Shown: piece by piece, positions 8,028-9,341 of the stretch
How positions within the stretch are numbered: position 1 is the stretch's first letter
Layout of the letters: each line of letters begins with the position of its first letter
Source of the DNA: JBFKUL01 sp041635755
GTDB lineage: Bacteria > Pseudomonadota > Gammaproteobacteria > Burkholderiales > SG8-39
Direction: 5' to 3'
DNA length: 9,341 nt
Assembly (NCBI GenBank): GCA_041635755.1
Contig: JBFKUL010000105.1
Span: 1 to 9,341 of the forward strand
Program-made: the position numbers and the translations under genes
The notes under the pieces: model-generated
What the model saw: only the letters and a program-made list of their open reading frames with translations
What the model was told of the DNA's origin: nothing
The model's database searches: none

Positions 8028-8204
8028 GGAACGAGGGGGGATTTCAATGAAATCCCCCCTCGTGCTCCCCCGCGGAACGAGGGAGATATCGATGACATCC
8101 CCCCTCGTGCTCCCCCGCGGAACGAGGGCGATATCGATGAAATCCCCCTCGTGCTCCCCCGCGGAACGAGACGAAGTTCGATGGAATTCCCCCTCGCACC
8201 CCGC
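8028..8204 (+). repeat. Four tandem palindromic units of 42-46 bp
   Basis: Units start at GGAACGAG: 8028-8073 (46 bp), 8074-8118 (45), 8119-8162 (44) and 8163-8204 (42). A 30-base segment spanning each unit border is identical at 8054-8083 and 8099-8128, and nearly so from 8144 to 8170. Unit 1 holds a perfect inverted repeat, arms of 15 bases (8032-8046 and 8048-8062) around one central A. The other units keep an imperfect version with GATATC or GTTC near the centre. The array fills nearly all of the gap between the 4.5S RNA gene and dnaX. There is no T-run for ordinary termination. The frames open through it on both strands only reflect the repeat. I do not recognise the repeat family. Confidence 0.9.
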
Positions 8205-8213
8205 TGTTAGAAT
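8205..8213 (+). promoter_or_regulatory. Extended -10 promoter of dnaX
   Basis: TGTTAGAAT (TG-N-TAGAAT, hexamer 8208-8213) is the same extended -10 as the one before the tRNA and begins directly after the last repeat unit. With the usual spacing, transcription would start at about 8219-8221, at or next to the dnaX ATG. No -35 is evident; extended -10 promoters can work without one. Confidence 0.55.
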
Positions 8214-8220
8214 TGGTCCC

Positions 8221-9341
8221 ATGTCTTACCAAGTGCTTGCCCGCAAATGGCGGCCGCGCGACTTCGGCAGCCTGGTTGGGCAGGAGCACGTGGTGCGCGC
8301 ATTGCGCCACGCGCTCGAGCAGAATCGCCTGCATCACGCCTACCTGTTCACCGGCACGCGCGGGGTCGGCAAGACCACGCTCGCGCGCATCCTCGCCAAG
8401 TGTTTGAACTGCGAGAGCGGTATCACGGCGCAGCCTTGCGGCAAGTGCAGTGCGTGCACTGAGATCGACGGTGGGCGTTTCGTCGACTTGCTCGAGGTCG
8501 ATGCCGCGACCAACACGCGTGTCGACGAGATGCGCCAGCTGCTCGACACGGCCCAGTACGCGCCGACGCGCGGCCGCTACAAGGTGTACGTGATCGACGA
8601 AGTCCACATGTTGTCGAACTCGGCATTCAATGCCATGCTGAAAACGCTGGAGGAGCCGCCCGAGCACCTCAAGTTCATCCTGGCGACAACCGATCCGCAG
8701 AAGATCCCGGTGACGGTGCTGAGCCGCTGCCTGCAGTTCAATCTCAAGCAGATGCCGCGCGGCGCGATCGCCTCGCACCTCGCGCGGCTGCTCGACGCGG
8801 AAGGGATCACGTTCGAGCCCGAGGCGCTGCCATTGATCGGACGTGCTGCGTCGGGCAGCATGCGCGACGCGCTCTCGCTGCTTGACCAGGCGATCGCGCA
8901 CGGCGGCGGCCAGATCACCTCCGAGAACGTGCGCGAGATGCTGGGTGCAATCGACGAGACTTACCTGCTGCGCCTGCTGGAGGCGCTCGAGCAGGAGGAT
9001 GGCGCAACGCTGTTTGCAATCGCGGACGAGATGCAGGCGCGCAGCCTTTCGTTCGACGCGGCGCTGGCCGATCTTGCGGGGCTGCTCCTCAAGCTGGCGC
9101 TCGCACAAGGAGTGCCCGATGCGCTCGAGGATGATCTTCCCGAGCACGAGCGCATGGTCCGGCTCGCCGAGCGGCTCGACGCCGAGCAGGTGCAGCTCTA
9201 CTACCAGATCGCACTGCAGGGGCGCGACGATCTGGCGCTTGCGCCCGACGAGCACGCAGGCTTCCTGATGACGCTGTTGCGCATGCTGGCGTTTCGACCG
9301 GAGCAGGGCAACGAAAGTGCGGCACTGCCGGTCGCTGGCGC
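8221..9341 (+). CDS. dnaX: DNA polymerase III subunits tau/gamma (5' part, cut by window end)
   Basis: The visible 373 codons encode the AAA+ ATPase and following domains of the clamp loader, which opens the beta clamp and loads it on primed DNA. It starts MSYQVLARKWRP, the family's standard N terminus. Walker A is GTRGVGKT (45-52), the zinc-binding cysteines are C64, C73, C76 and C79 (same positions as in E. coli), Walker B is DEVH (126-129), and the sensor/SRC segment follows near 165. The collar domain is under way when the window ends. The C-terminal tau part and any programmed frameshift site lie outside. The bases before the ATG (GAATTGGTCCC) contain no Shine-Dalgarno, and the extended -10 at 8205-8213 suggests a leaderless or very short leader. 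The start is fixed by homology, so its position is firm. Confidence 0.97.
   Translation, partial: MSYQVLARKWRPRDFGSLVGQEHVVRALRHALEQNRLHHAYLFTGTRGVGKTTLARILAKCLNCESGITAQPCGKCSACTEIDGGRFVDLLEVDAATNTRVDEMRQLLDTAQYAPTRGRYKVYVIDEVHMLSNSAFNAMLKTLEEPPEHLKFILATTDPQKIPVTVLSRCLQFNLKQMPRGAIASHLARLLDAEGITFEPEALPLIGRAASGSMRDALSLLDQAIAHGGGQITSENVREMLGAIDETYLLRLLEALEQEDGATLFAIADEMQARSLSFDAALADLAGLLLKLALAQGVPDALEDDLPEHERMVRLAERLDAEQVQLYYQIALQGRDDLALAPDEHAGFLMTLLRMLAFRPEQGNESAALPVAG

Noticed and set aside
8028..8204. CRISPR array
   Set aside because: A 30-base segment recurs at 44-45 base steps, but the intervening 14-15 bases are too short and are nearly the same in every unit. No cas gene is near.
7941..8210. 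Open frames through the 4.5S RNA gene and the repeats encoding a repetitive peptide
   Set aside because: The repeats are near multiples of three and lack stops on both strands, so open frames arise on their own. The frame starts inside the 4.5S RNA gene and has no ribosome site.

Overview
The window reads as chromosomal DNA of a high-GC betaproteobacterium (Burkholderiales/Rhodocyclales-like). The evidence is codon use, protein similarity recalled from memory, the order tRNA-Ser(GGA) - 4.5S RNA - dnaX, and GC-rich terminators with UUCG-type loops. No marker pins down a genus. All recognised genes lie on the + strand; long minus-strand frames are GC-driven shadows.

Region 1 (about 1-2231): a leader with a plausible sigma70 promoter, then a full acetyl-CoA synthetase gene (acs, 222-2189) closed by a strong terminator. 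Region 2 (2248-4783): a 626-residue multidomain signalling protein (cNMP-binding-like domain, two CBS domains, GlnD-like nucleotidyltransferase, DUF294 C-terminal domain). A DEDDh 3'-5' exonuclease of the DnaQ type follows after 7 bases. Region 3 (4784-5119): a small two-helix membrane protein of unknown role. Region 4 (5120-7690): four helically phased GTAAG repeats, then a translationally coupled DUF4212 small subunit and a VC_2705-type sodium:solute symporter, closed by a terminator. Region 5 (7691-8220): tRNA-Ser(GGA), the signal recognition particle RNA and a tandem array of four palindromic units of about 45 bp. Region 6 (8221-end): the 5' part of dnaX, which lacks a Shine-Dalgarno and sits directly behind an extended -10 box, so its mRNA may be leaderless.

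Regions 1-4 look like a carboxylate (probably acetate) uptake and activation neighbourhood. The symporter pair would bring the acid in and Acs would activate it with ATP, releasing AMP and PPi. The CBS/nucleotidyltransferase protein could sense adenylates and modify a partner, and the exonuclease may act with it. The regulatory part of this module is inference and is the best candidate here for an incompletely described system. The other main points of interest are an EF-hand loop and a roughly 120-residue charged insert in the symporter (both predicted periplasmic), the phased GTAAG array, the palindromic repeats behind the 4.5S RNA gene, and the possibly leaderless dnaX.
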